Shown piece after piece: positions 42,784 through 54,615 of a DNA stretch of 64,000 nucleotides. The stretch comes from Arachis hypogaea (Eukaryota > Streptophyta > Magnoliopsida > Fabales > Fabaceae). A model generated the notes under the pieces. That model did no database searches, was not told the origin of the DNA, and saw only the letters and a list, made by a program, of their open reading frames with translations. The stretch spans positions 42,269,419 through 42,333,418 of the forward strand of contig NC_092042.1 in the NCBI RefSeq assembly GCF_003086295.3. Direction: 5' to 3'. The position numbers and the translations under genes are program-made. Within the stretch, counting starts at the first letter, position 1. Each line of letters begins with the position of its first letter.

Positions 42784-44228
42784 ATGAAAGAGAAGAGAAC
42801 AAGAAAATATGGAATCCTCTATGTCACAGTATAGAGATTCCTTGAGGTGTCAGAGGAAAAGAAAAGTAGAAGGCAGAGGTAGAAAATTCGAACTTATCAA
42901 AGAGGATGGAGTTCGAATTTTGCATTAAGGAATAGTGTTAGTCCATAAATAGAAGGATGTGAAAAGAGGAGAAGTAATTTTCGAAAATTAAGTCAAAGAT
43001 TTTGAAAACATTTTGAAAAATACTAATTGATTTTTGAAAATAAAAGTGGGAAAGAAGTAAAGTGATTTTTGAAAAAGATTTTGAAATTAGAAATCAAAAA
43101 GATTTGATTGAAAGTTATTTTGAAAAAGATGTGGTTAAGAAGATATGATTGGTTTTAAGAAGATGTGATTGAGAAGATATGATTTGAAAAACATTTTAAG
43201 AAGATTTGATTTTGAAAATTAATGACTTGGCTATCAAGAAAAGATATGATTCAAACATTAAACCTTTCTCAACAGAAAAGGCAACATACTTGAAATGTTG
43301 AATCAAATCATTAATTGATAGCAAGTATTTTTGAAAGTAGAGAGAAATTGATTTTGAAAAAGATTTGATTGAAAAGATATGATTTGAAAAAGATTTGATT
43401 TTGAAAAGATTTTGAAAACTTGAAAAAAAATTGATTTGAAAACAAAATCTTCCCTCTTGTGCCATCCTGGCGTTAAACGCCCAGAATGGTGCACATTCTG
43501 GCGTTTAACGCCCAAAATGCTACCCTTTTGGGCGTTAAACGCCCAACCAGGTACCCTGGCTGGCGTTTAAACGCCAGTCTGTCCTTCTTCACTGGGCGTT
43601 TTGAACGCCCAGCTTTTTCTGTGGAATTCCTCTGCAGTATGTTCTGAATCTTCAATTCTCTGTATTATTGACTTGAAAAGACACAAATTAAAAATATTTT
43701 TGGATTTTTAATAATAAGGAATAATCAAAATACAACTAAAATCAAATAACAATGCATGCAAGACACCAAACTTAGCAGTTTGTATACTACTGACACTAAT
43801 GAGAATGCATATGAGACACCTAAACACTCAAGTCAAAAGAATTCAAAGATCAGAGTAAGAAATCATCAAGAACAACTTGAAGATCCCTAAGACACATGAA
43901 TGAATGCATGCAATTGACACCAAACTTAAAATGAGACACTAGACTCAAACATGCAATATTTTTTTGGTTTTTATAATTTTGTAATTTTTTTGTGTTTTTT
44001 TTTTCGAAAATTAAGTGAAGAGGAAAAATAAAGATATCAAAATTCTTAATGAGAATTCCAGGAATCATGCAATGTTAGTCTAAAGCTTTAGTCTAAAGAA
44101 ATTAGACATGGCTAGCCAAGCTTCAGCAGGACATTGCATTCAAGAGCTAAATTGATGAAGATCAATCAGCTTTAGTGATGACAAGAACATCACCTTGAAG
44201 ATGAACCGTCAGTTGTCCAAACTCAACA
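42784..44228 (-). other. Element C 5' leader with AT-rich repeats and palindromes
   Basis: Contains gatttgaaaaagatttgatt-type repeats (about 42960-43440), a GGCGTTTAACGCC palindrome array (43467-43612) and caccaaactta motifs at about 43762 and 43917. No supported gene. Confidence 0.65.
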
Positions 44229-44343
44229 ATCCCCGGCAACGGCGCCAAAAACTTGGTGCTGTTGCCGGATCAGAACTTTGGCACTGATGTTACCGGACCA
44301 AAAGCTTGCCGAAATACTCGAACAATCCCCGGCAACGGCGCCA
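44229..44343 (-). other. Duplicated primer-binding sites of element C
   Basis: Two exact tRNA-Asp PBS copies on the minus strand, 44229-44247 and 44325-44343, 96 bp apart. Between them lies a segment with further PBS-like remnants (gttgccggatcag, gttaccggacc). A third, decayed unit (atccccggtgatgaaacca) is in the LTR at about 44393-44411. The inner copy directly adjoins the LTR start at 44353. Confidence 0.8.
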
Positions 44344-44352
44344 AAAACTTGG

Positions 44353-46009
44353 TGCACGAAATTGTGATCAATACTTTTCACAACTCAAATAATCCCCGGT
44401 GATGAAACCAAAAACTTGGTGTTCAATACCATGGCATAAACACAACTTCGCACAACTAACCAGCAAGTGTACTGGGTCGTCCAAGTAATAAACCTTACGC
44501 GAGTAAGGGTCGATCCCACAGAGATTGTTGGTATGAAGCAAGCTATGGTCACCTTGTAAATCTTAGTCAGGCAAACTCAAATGGATATGGTGATATACGA
44601 ATAAAACATAAAGATAAAGATAGAGATACTTATGTAATTCATTGGTAGGAATTTCAGATAAGCGTATGAAGATGCTGTCCCTTCCGTTTCTCTGCTTTCC
44701 TACTGTCTTCATCCAATCCTTCTTACTCCTTTCCATGGCAAGCTTAAGCAAGGGTTTCACCGTTGTCAGTGGCTACCTCCCATCCTCTCAGTGGAAATGT
44801 TCAATGCACCCTGTCACGGCACGGCTATCCATCTGTCGGTTCTCGATCAGGCCGGAATAGAATCCAGTGATTCTTTTGCGTCTGTCACTAACGCCCCGCC
44901 CTCAGGAGTTTGAAGCACGTCACAGTCATTCAATCATTGAATCATACTCAGAATACCACAGACAAGGTTAGACCTTCCGGATTCTCTTGAATGCCGCCAT
45001 CAGTTCTAGCCTATACCAGGAAGACTCTGATCTCACGGAATGGCTGGCTCGGTTGTCAGGCGAGCACTCGGTTGTCAGGCGATCAACCATGCATCGTGTA
45101 TCAGGAATCCAAGGGATATCCACCCAATCTAAGGTAGAACAGAGGTGGTTGTCAGTCACACGTTCATAGGTGAGAATGATGATGAGTGTCACGGATCATC
45201 ACATTCATCAAGTTGAAGAACAAGTGGTATCTTAGAACAAGAACAAGCGGAAATGAATAGAAGAACAATAGTAATTGCATTAATACTCGAGGTACAGCAG
45301 AGCTCCACACCTTAATCTATGGTGTGTAGAAACTCCACCGTTGAAAATACATAAGAACAAAGGTCTAGGCATGGCCGAATGGCCAGCCTCCCAAAGTGGG
45401 TTCAATCATAAAAACATGATCAAAAGATGAAAATACAATAGTAAAAGGTCCTACTTATAGAGAACTAGTAGCCTAGGGTTTACAGAGATGAGTAAATGAC
45501 ATAAAAATCCACTTCCGGGCCCACTTGGTGTGTGCTTGGGCTGAGCATTGAAGCATTTTCGTGTAGAGACTCTTCTTGGAGTTAAACGCCAGCTTTTATG
45601 CCAGTTTGGGCGTTTAACTCCCATTCTTGTGCCAGTTCCGGCGTTTAACGCTGGGAATTCTGAGGGTGAATTTGAACGCCGGTTTGGGCCATCAAATCTT
45701 GGGCAAAGTATGGACTATCATATATTGCTGGAAAGCCCAGGATGTCTACTTTTCAACACCGTTGAAAGCGCGCCAATTGGGCTTCTGTAGCTCCAGAAAA
45801 TCCACTTCGAGTGCAGGGAGGTCAGAATCCAACAGCATCTGCAGTCCTTTTCAGTCTCTGAATCAGATTTTTGCTCAGGTCCCTCATAGTAAAGTCCAGA
45901 AAAGTGAATTTTAACTAAAAACTAATAAAAATATACTAAAAACTAACTAGATCATACTAAAAACATACTAAAAACAATGCCAAAAAGCGTACAAATTATC
46001 CGCTCATCA
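44353..46009 (-). repeat. Element C 5' LTR (Y4)
   Basis: Minus strand TGATGAGCGGATAATTTGTACGC ... AATTTCGTGCA. It is close to Y3 but lacks about 49 bp near 45884, a deletion between two ctca repeats. Hairpin block TGGAAAG...CTTTTCA at about 45728-45755. Right flank cacagctactaag is X integrase. Confidence 0.85.
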
Positions 46010-47959
46010 CACAGCTACTAAGATGTACTTGTTTGCATGTGAAGTTGGAAACGGCCCCATGAAATCTATTCCCCACACATCAAACAATTCCAGATCTAAG
46101 ATGAAATTTTGTGGCATGGCATTTCTTTTGGGCAAGTTTCCCGCTCTTTGGCATTCATTGCAGCTTTTTACCAGTTCCTTGGCGTCTTTGAAAAGGGTCG
46201 ACCAAAAGAACCCACTTTGTAGAACCTTTGCTGCAGTTCTGTCCCCTCCAAAGTGGCCTCCATAACTTGAGCTGTGGCAATTCCATAGGACCTCTCGTCC
46301 TTCTTCTTCCGAAACACATCTTCTAAGGACTCCATCTGAACACTTCTTGAAGAGATATAGCTCGTCCTAGACAAAGTGTTTTGCATCATTCATGAGCTTT
46401 CTTTACTGGTGTTTATGTATCATGTGAACTATCATCAATTTTTCATCAGGGAAGAGCTCGTTTACATGAGTATCATGTGCCCCACCTTCATCTTGAGGGA
46501 TTCTGGAGAGGTGATCTGCTACCTTGTTCTCCACTCCTTTCTTGTCTCTGATTTCAATATCAAATTCCTGCAACAATAAGATCCATCTTATTAGTCTCGG
46601 TTTTTATTCTTGCTTAGCAAACAAATATTTAAGTGCTACGTGATCTGTGAAAATAATCACTTTTGCACCAATGAGGTACGATCTAAACTTGTCAAATGCG
46701 AAAACTATTGCCAGCAGTTCCTTTTCGGTTGTGGTATAATTTCTTTGAGCATCATTAAGAACCTTGCTGGCATAGTATATCACATGGATTAAGTTATCTT
46801 TCCTCTGTCCTAACACTGCCCCTATTGCAAAATCAGATGCATCACACATCAGTTCAAATGGTAAATTCCAGTCAGGTGGGGAAATGATAGGTGCAGATGA
46901 TAACCTCATTTTCAAGTTTTCAAAAGCTAACATGCATGTTTCATCGAAGACAAATGGTGTATCAGATATAAGGAGATTGCTTAAGGGCTTGGCTATCTTT
47001 GAAATATCTTTAATAAACCTTCTGTAAAAACCAGCATGCCCTAAAAAGCTCCTAATTGCCTTGACATCACTGGGTGGAGGAAGTTTTTCAATAAGTTCAA
47101 CTTTGGCTCTGTCTACCTCAATGCCTTGGTTAGAGACCTTATGACCAAGGACTATTCCTCCTGTCACCATGAAGTGACATTTCTCCCAGTTCAAGACCAG
47201 GTTGGTCTCTTGGCATCTTTTCAATACCAAGGCAAGGTGCTGTAGGCAGCTAGGAAAAGAATCTCCAAATACTGAGAAGTCATCCATAAAGACTTCGATG
47301 AATTTCTCTATCATGTCTGAGAAGATAGAAAGCATGCAGCGTTGGAAAGTTGCAGGCGCATTACATAGCCCAAATGGCATTCGCCTGTAGGCAAACACTC
47401 CATATGGGCAAGTGAATGAGGTTTTCTCTTGGTCTCTAGGATCAACCACTATTTGGTTATATCCCGAATAACCATCAAGAAAACAATAATATGCGTGGCC
47501 TGCAAGTCATTCCAACATCTGATCCATGAATGGAAGGGGGAAATGATCTTTTCGTGTAGCTTCGTTGAGTTTTCTGTAGTCTATGCACATCCGCCATCCA
47601 GTGACCGTCCTTGTAGGGATTAATTCGTTTTTCTCATTTGGAACTACAGTGATTCCTCCCTTCTTTGGGACAACATGTACAGGGCTGACCCATGGGCTGT
47701 CTGAGATAGGGTAGATCACCCCTCCCTGCCATAACTTCATAACTTCTTTCTGCACCACCTCTTTCATGATTGGGTTCAGCCTTCTTTGAGATTGAATGAA
47801 CAGTTTGGCATCCTCTTCTAGTAGTATCTTATGCATGCATATGGCTGAACTGATTCCTTTTAAGTCAGCAAGAGTCCATCCAATGGCATCCTTGTGCTTC
47901 CTCAATACTTGGAGTAGTTTATCCTCTTGATTCTGGCTGAGGGATGAGCTTATGATCAC
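46010..47959 (-). pseudogene. pol: X internal region I2: partial integrase, RNase H and RT
   Basis: Integrase keeps the zinc-binding part and the first catalytic Asp region (DFMGPF), but ends at 46010 where element C is inserted. The second Asp, Glu and C-terminal domain are gone. RNase H and RT (FMDDFSVFGDS, MPFGLCNAPATFQRC) are present. Breaks: TAG at 46367-46369, about 70 bp deleted near 46420, TAA at 46604-46606, TGA at 47507-47509. A one-base deletion near 48080 shifts the frame from protease upstream. The copy is dead and its lesions differ from those in I3. Confidence 0.85.
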
Positions 47960-48051
47960 TGGGTAACTTTCATTTTCTCCTAAGTATGCATATTTGAGAG
48001 TAGGTGGCAGTGCCTTGAGCTCAAGTTTGGGTGCTTCTGACTTTTGGTTCT

Positions 48052-50421
48052 CTACTTTTGGTGCTTCTTGTATATGAATTCTGCTATTACCACCTCTTCA
48101 CTTGATTCATACTCCTCTTCCATAACTCTCTCTGGCTCTTCTGATCCTTCTTTTTCGAAGCTCTCCTGCACTTCTTCCTCAAGTGCATCTAATCTCATGC
48201 ATTCCCCGAATTGTTCTGGTGGGTAACTCATGGCCTTGAATACATTGAATGTCATCTTCTCATTGTGTAATCTTAAGGTAAGATCACCTTTTTGGACATC
48301 AATGACAGCTCCAGCAGTGGCCAGGAAGGGTCTTCCCAGGATAATGGAGGCCTTGGCTTCCTCCTGCATGTCCAACACTACAAAATCGGCTGGAAATATG
48401 AAGTTTCCCACCTTCACCAACAAATCCTCTACTATGCCGTGAGGGAACTTGAATGATCGGTCTGCCAATTGTAAGGCCATTTTTGTTGGTTTGGCCTCTT
48501 CGATCTTCATCTTCCTCATCATGGCTACTGACATCAAATTGATGCTGGCTCCTAAGTCACAGAGAGCCTTCTCTACTGTGATCTCACCTATGACACAGGG
48601 GATTTGAAAACTCCCTGGATCCTTCAATTTCTGGGGTAATTTGTGCTGAATGATAGCATTACATTCTTCGGTCAGTATCACAGTTTCGTTGTTCTTCCAG
48701 CTTCTCTTCTTAGTCATGAGCTCCTTTAAGAACTTGGCATAGAGAGGCATTTGTTCTATTTCTTCAGCAAAGGGTATGTTGATTTGTAGCTTTTTGAAGA
48801 TTTCTAAAAATCTCAAAAACTGGTTGTCATCTCCCTTTTTCTTCAATTGCTGAGGGTATGGAACTCTCGGGACATCTAGCTTCAGCTTCCCTTCTTCTTT
48901 TTGTACTTTAGAAGTTGGGGATTGATTTCCATCTTGCTTTTCTCCTTCATCAATTGAGTCATCTTCTAGTGTCTTCTGGTCAAATTCCTTCAGTTTCTTC
49001 CCACTCCTAAGAGTGATAGCTTGACACTCCTCTTTTTTGCTTCGGTTGTTGCTAGAAGTCTGATTGAATAGGTAACCAACTTGTGTCTCAAGCTTCTTGA
49101 TGGCAGCATCTTGGTTCTGCATATTTGACTGCACTTCCTCTCGGAATGTTTTACTGTCTTGGATATCTCTGCATATGCTTTCAAGTAATATTTCAATCTT
49201 AGAGATTTTGTCATCAAATGAAGAATGGGCTGTATTGTTGTTGGGGTTGTGACGTCTCTGATTTTGGCCTTGGTCTTGTTGATTCCCCCAAGCAAAGTTC
49301 GGGTGATTCCTCCATCCAAGGTTGTAGGTCTTTGAGTATGGATCATGGTTTTGTCTAGGTGAATTCCTAATGTAGTTAGCTTGCTCCTGAGTGCCCTCTT
49401 CCTCTTCACTTGCTTCCTCTTGAGTTGAAGTGGTGATTGCTGCTACTTGACTTCTTTCCATCTTCTTGGTGAGGTTAGCTAGCTGCTTGGTGATGAGCTT
49501 GTTTTGAGTCAGCAGAGCATCTACATTGTTTAGCTCCATTACCCCTCTAGTGTTCCCTCTTTCGGAAGCATAGAAGTAGTCGTTCTCAGCTACAATTTCA
49601 ATGACATCTATGACTTCTTCAATGGTCTTCTTCTTGTTCAAGGATCCTCCAGAGGAATGATCTACTGTCTTCTTTGATTTATATGACAAGCCTTCATAGA
49701 AGATATGCAACTGCACCAATTCATTAAACATATTTGGTGGACACCTTCTTGTTAGGTCTTTGAACCTTTCCCAAGCTTCATAAAGTGTCTCCCCATCTTG
49801 CTGTCTGAACGTCTGTACTTCAGTTCTCAGCCTATTGATCCTTTGCGGGGGGTAAAACCTTGCCAAAAACTTATTCACTACCTCCTCCCAAGTTGTCAGG
49901 CTTTCTTTTGGGAAGGATTCGAGCCATTTGAATGCCTTGTCCCTGAGTGAGAAAGGGAACAAGAGCAGCCTATAGACATCCTGGTGGACTCTATTGGACT
50001 TCACTGTGTCACAAATCCTCAAGAAGATGGTCAAGTGTTGATTCGGATCTTCTTGAGCACCTCCTCCAAATGAGCAATTATTCTGCACAAGAGTGCTGAG
50101 CTGAGGTTTTAGTTCAAAATTGTTGGCATGGATGGTTGGCTTTTGGATGCTACTTCCGCAGTTCCCTGGGTTTGGGTTGATATAAAAGCCCAAGACTCTT
50201 CTATCCTCCCCACCAGGATTTGCTCTACCTCCTCCACCATGGTTGTGAACCTCTTCCTCACGATAGTCTTCCATGGTTGTTTCAAAGTATTCTTCAAAGT
50301 GTTCCTCCTCTTCTTCAGCACTAACCACACGTTTTTCTTTTGCCTCCCTTCTAAATCTCAAGAAGGTTCTCTCAGGTTCAGAATCAAAGAAAGTTGAAGC
50401 CCTACCTCTTCTTCCTGTCAT
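48052..50421 (-). CDS. gag-pro: X internal region I2: Gag and protease, open 789 codons
   Basis: Starts at ATG 50421 (MTGRRGRASTFFDSEPERT), about 265 bp after the PBS. Acidic N-terminus, Retrotrans_gag core (LLLFPFSLRDKAFKWLESFP, FYPPQRINRLRTEVQTFRQ, LYEAWERFKDLTRRCPP), then an Asn/Gln-rich linker. The conserved segment VPYPQQLKKKGDDNQFLRFLEIF follows, then retropepsin with LCDLGASINLMS and IILGRPFLATA. It is the longest undamaged frame in the window. Capsid formation and protease activity are the family roles. The end is a frameshift near 48080, which replaces the join to RT. No CCHC zinc knuckle is visible. Confidence 0.9.
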   Translation of the reverse strand: MTGRRGRASTFFDSEPERTFLRFRREAKEKRVVSAEEEEEHFEEYFETTMEDYREEEVHNHGGGGRANPGGEDRRVLGFYINPNPGNCGSSIQKPTIHANNFELKPQLSTLVQNNCSFGGGAQEDPNQHLTIFLRICDTVKSNRVHQDVYRLLLFPFSLRDKAFKWLESFPKESLTTWEEVVNKFLARFYPPQRINRLRTEVQTFRQQDGETLYEAWERFKDLTRRCPPNMFNELVQLHIFYEGLSYKSKKTVDHSSGGSLNKKKTIEEVIDVIEIVAENDYFYASERGNTRGVMELNNVDALLTQNKLITKQLANLTKKMERSQVAAITTSTQEEASEEEEGTQEQANYIRNSPRQNHDPYSKTYNLGWRNHPNFAWGNQQDQGQNQRRHNPNNNTAHSSFDDKISKIEILLESICRDIQDSKTFREEVQSNMQNQDAAIKKLETQVGYLFNQTSSNNRSKKEECQAITLRSGKKLKEFDQKTLEDDSIDEGEKQDGNQSPTSKVQKEEGKLKLDVPRVPYPQQLKKKGDDNQFLRFLEIFKKLQINIPFAEEIEQMPLYAKFLKELMTKKRSWKNNETVILTEECNAIIQHKLPQKLKDPGSFQIPCVIGEITVEKALCDLGASINLMSVAMMRKMKIEEAKPTKMALQLADRSFKFPHGIVEDLLVKVGNFIFPADFVVLDMQEEAKASIILGRPFLATAGAVIDVQKGDLTLRLHNEKMTFNVFKAMSYPPEQFGECMRLDALEEEVQESFEKEGSEEPERVMEEEYESSEEVVIAEFIYKKHQK

Positions 50422-50683
50422 TTAACCAACAGAGTACAAGCAAAGAAAAGAAATGCAGAGAGTATTTTGTTAGGATTACTGTTAGTGTCAGTGATGCATT
50501 ATATCAAACAGTTAGTGAGGTTAGTGAACTGAATTGTAAATAACAAAGAAAAACTAAGAAACAGGGGAGGGGAGAATTTAACTAAGACAGAAAGCAAATT
50601 ACTCAAACAGAAATATAAATCAAACAAAACAAAAATGCTCAATCTAGTGATCCTCTAATGTAATCATTGTCGATACACAATCA

Positions 50684-50702
50684 ATCCCCGGCAACGGCGC
50701 CA
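50684..50702 (-). other. Primer-binding site of X internal region I2
   Basis: Exact tRNA-Asp complement (plus strand atccccggcaacggcgcca), six bases from L3. Confidence 0.9.
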
Positions 50703-50708
50703 TAAACT

Positions 50709-52963
50709 TGATCAGGGGAAAACTTGTCTCTCAACAAATCTCCATTCGGCAAGTGTACCGAATTTGTCATCAAGTAAAAACTCACAATAGAGTGAGGTCG
50801 AATCCCACAGGGATTGATTGATCAAGCAACTTTAATTAGAGGAATGTTCTAGTTGAGCGAATCCATGAATAAAGTTCATACTTGCAGAAAATAAAATGGC
50901 GGAAAAGTAAATGACTGAAAGTAAATTGCAGAATTGTAATTGGGAATGGGGGAATTGCTCATAAAAGTAAATTGCAAAAATTAAAGAGAATGGGTAAGAT
51001 CAGAAATGGGGAGTTCATTGGGCTCAGGAGATGTTGCATTCTCCGGATTAATTTCATTCTCATCTCTTCCTCAATCAATGCACTCATTGATCTCCTTGGC
51101 AATCTTAAGTGATTGAACAACAATTTCTTGTGGTTCAATCTCTCAAATCTTGATCAATTGCCAATTCCTTGGTCAATTGCTCATGAAAAGAGATGAAGTA
51201 TGGTCACTGATTATACCACATGCATTTCCCAAATCAAGTGTTGAAAGGGTTATAGCCACATACCCATCCACACCCAATGTGGTCCAGTATGCGAAACCAT
51301 TTCTAGCTGATCTCTTCATTCCTCTTTCAAGGTTCCAAAGAGATCCAAGTTTGAATAGCTTCTTTTCCAAGATAACTATCCAATTGGATGAAGATCGAAA
51401 GCTTTCAAGTAAAATCAAGAGGAAAGATAGAAGAAGAATAATGAAAACTAGTATTGATCCATCAAATTACAACAGAGCTCCCTAACCCAATGAAATGGGT
51501 TTAGTTGTTCATAGCTCTAGAAATCAAAATCAAAGATGGAGAATACATCATAAAGCTAGAAGTGCAGAGAAAGTAAAATACAAAGAGTAGTTCTATTTCC
51601 TAGCTCTCCGTCCGTCCCTTAAACAATTCAAAGCTACTCCTATATATACTATTCTTCTCAGCTTCTAGTTGACTCTTCAAGTCTTGGGCCTTTGGGTCTT
51701 GAGTTTGAAGCAGTTCTTTTCTTCATTTGGGCTTGGCTTTACTTGCAGAGAAAAAGTGGGAAGTGGGTAGAGACTTTAGCTCAAGACGTCAGGGGTGTTT
51801 AACATTTAGCGAAAGTATAAGTTTGAGAACGTTAGTGACAATTAACATTGTCACTAACGTTCCAATGCACCCCTTAGCCTCACGTTAAAGTCCATGTTAA
51901 CTAGGTTAACGTGGCTTCTAACGTGGCTTTTGCCAACCTTCGAGAACGTTAGTGACACTCAACATTGTCACTATCGTTCCAGTGTGCCCCTTCTTGCTTC
52001 ACGTTAAAGCCCACGTTAACTAAGTTAACGTGGCTTCTAACATGGGCTTTGCCAACCTTCGAGAACGTTAGTGACACTCAACATTGTCACTAACGTTCCA
52101 ATGTGCCCATAGGTCACACGTTAGAGTCCACGTTAACTAGGTTAACGTGGCTTCTAACGTGGCCACTCTTAGCCATCCCAACGTTAGTGACAATGTTGAG
52201 TGTCACTAAGGTTGGCCCATCCTTCATTCCTCATCATTAGCTTCCACGTTAACCAAGTTAACGGGAAAGTTAACGTGGCTCTTGGGGGTTGTGTGGTTGC
52301 TTCAACGTTAGTGACAATGTTGAGTGTCACTAACGTTGTCGACAACTCTTCATCTCTTACGTTAGCTCCCACATTAACCAAGTTAACGTGGGAGTTAACG
52401 TGGTACTTTGCACCTTAGGCCAACGTTAGTGACAATGTTGAGTGTCACTAACGTTGGCTTCTCTTCCCCCTTTAACGTTAGAGGCCACATTAACTAGGTT
52501 AACGTGGCTCCTAATGTGGCCATTTGTGAGCAATTGCCAATGTTAGTGACAATGTTAAGTGTCACTAACGTTGGCTCAACTTCTCTTCTCCACGTTAGAG
52601 TTCACGTTAACTTAGTTAACGTGACTCCTTAACGTGGCATTGATGGCTTTTGAGAGTGTTATTGCCAATCACTTTTCTCCTTAGCCTTGCAAGTTACTCC
52701 CATTCTTTGCTTCCTTTGTCCTGAAATCAAGCAATAAAGTGCATCAAAGTTCTAATCCAAGTCATGGGGGATGCAATATCAATTTTGTCATTAAAATCAT
52801 GCAAAATCCTCATGAAATCATGTAAAATGCACAATGCATGCTTGAATCAGGATGTAAGTGATTTTCTACCCAAAGCTAGCTTATTTCCTAAGAAAATGCA
52901 ATGAAACTACCTAAAAACAGTAACGAAAAGGTCAGTGAAACTGGCCAAAATGCCCTGGCATCA
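50709..52963 (-). repeat. Family X LTR L3 (shared by I2 and I3)
   Basis: 2255 bp, minus strand TGATGCCAGGGCATTTTGG ... CCCCTGATCA. TATA box at 51641-51649. Palindrome array at 51827-52639 with the same loop flip as L2. PBS of I2 on its left and PPT of I3 on its right, with no TSD. Confidence 0.88.
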
Positions 52964-54557
52964 CAACACCAAACTTAAAGCTTGCTTGTCCCTAAGGAAG
53001 TACTGGAACAAGAGAATAATGAATGTAATCTCCAGAGAAATGAGTCATTCTTGTGGAAGTCATATTACTGATTTTATGGTGGTTTCATGCATAGCAACTT
53101 AGGTTCATTCCACTGCTGGCTTTCAGACCTTTATCATCTCCTAACATACTCACTTTGTTATATCCCATGAGATCTTTATTTATTGATCCTTTTATTGTTA
53201 TTTCAAGGGTTGTTTGTGTTCTTCAGGCTAAGTGCTCTGTAAGGGGGCAACTCTTTAAGATAAGCTTTCAGCCAACACTCCCGAACCAGTTGGTTCAAGG
53301 TGCTAGGTGTTGAAACACCCCTAAGGACTTACTCCCTCAAGTCTCTCCCCCATACATACACACCACAGGCATCTGGTTCATTTATTTTCTTCCTTGAGAC
53401 CTTGGTGTCCAGCACCTCTTTGGGTTACTAAGTATTCTGTAGTGAGGGTTACTCTTGATAGTGGATTTTCAGCTGATAATCCCGGGTTAGTTAACCCAAG
53501 TTACCAAGTGATAAAGCACCCCTAAGAGCTTATTCATCCAAGTAGATCCCCCACAGAGGAGCACCACAGACACATGTCTTAAGGTAAACCATTGGTGCCT
53601 AGGCTTATTGCTTATTCTTTGTCTTTTGTTTTTTCACTTCCATTGTTCTTTCCCTTTTCTCTTATTAGGATCTTGCTGTTATCTTAGTCTCATGGGTATA
53701 TCAAAAGTAAAGTATTCAGGATAGATAGTTGTCATCCTAACCTTGTGGTTGAACCAACTTAGCTAACTTATGATTACCCCCCAAAGATTCATGAATACAC
53801 TTCCACATTATGGGCTCCACTCTGGTCTTTTAGAAACATAAACACTCATTCTCTTTTCATTTGATTCTAAGGGAACAAACATACAAATAAGTAAATGAAA
53901 GATGCAGTGACACTCCAACCAGAATCATAGACCATGCTCAACAACAAGGTAGAGTTTAAAAACATGTTTAGACTCACTGGTAACCTTTAATCAAGATTGC
54001 ATTTGGGCTTCCAATGTTCAAACTGTAAATACATGGAATTAAGTGACAATACAACCTTCAGATGACAACTTCTAATCGCCTTCTTTTCGTCCTCCTCCTG
54101 CTCTTTGCTTCCTCACTTCCTTGAGTGAAGGTGCACCATAAAATTCCTGTAAAGTTATTGGATGTTGCTTGTTCCCACAGCACTTTGAGAAATAGTTAGC
54201 TTGCATGTGCTTGTGTCTTATGAACTTGATTTGGTGTGTGAACACCAAACTTAGTTCCTTGCTTAGTACACAATCTTGCATATATGCTGACAAACTCATA
54301 TCTTTTTGTTAACAAAACAATTATTAACTAAATTCTAACTACATCTAAGTGGTTTCCCTCAATTGGTTAGAGCTAGCAATGCGTTTTGGGAGCGGGTGTA
54401 ATTCTAACTAAATGTCCTTTTGGTGGAACACCAAACTTAGAATTACACTGTCTCCTTTGATTGTTCTGGTGTGAAACACCAAACTTTGCTCCTTGCAATA
54501 CAGGGGAAACAACTTGTGATCTTTATTGAAATGAAGATAAAAATGAACTACCTGAGG
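52964..54557 (-). other. X internal region I3: PPT and 3' non-coding region
   Basis: PPT-like TAAGTTTGGTGTTG (minus) abuts L3. Further caccaaactta copies lie at about 54243, 54428 and 54477. No ORF of more than 75 codons, and no ORF3 of the B/C/D kind. Blocks 53230-53360 and 54150-54262 are shared with element A. Confidence 0.65.
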
Positions 54558-54573
54558 TTGGGTTGCCTCCCAA
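54558..54573 (-). other. Conserved post-ORF hairpin (X)
   Basis: Minus strand TTGGGAGGCAACCCAA, 43 bp after the integrase stop. Confidence 0.72.
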
Positions 54574-54615
54574 CAAAGCGCTTTTTTTATCGTCGCTAGC
54601 TCGACGAGTCCTCAC

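Larger units (their letters stand above)
35877..46009 (-). mobile_element. Element C: non-autonomous family Y retrotransposon
   Basis: LTRs at 35877-37595 and 44353-46009, PBS (two copies) on the right, PPT on the left. Genes: gag-protease (one frameshift) and ORF3 (one frameshift, one stop). There is no RT or integrase and no room for them between 40475 and 39607. It is the same design as B. The left LTR has lost its outermost bases at the fusion with D. To the right, cacagctactaag is X integrase sequence. Confidence 0.85.

Noticed and set aside
54072..54299. 75-codon ORF in the X 3' region, similar DNA in element A (5613-5819)
   Set aside because: The two regions match as DNA but the matching frames differ, so a shared protein is not supported.
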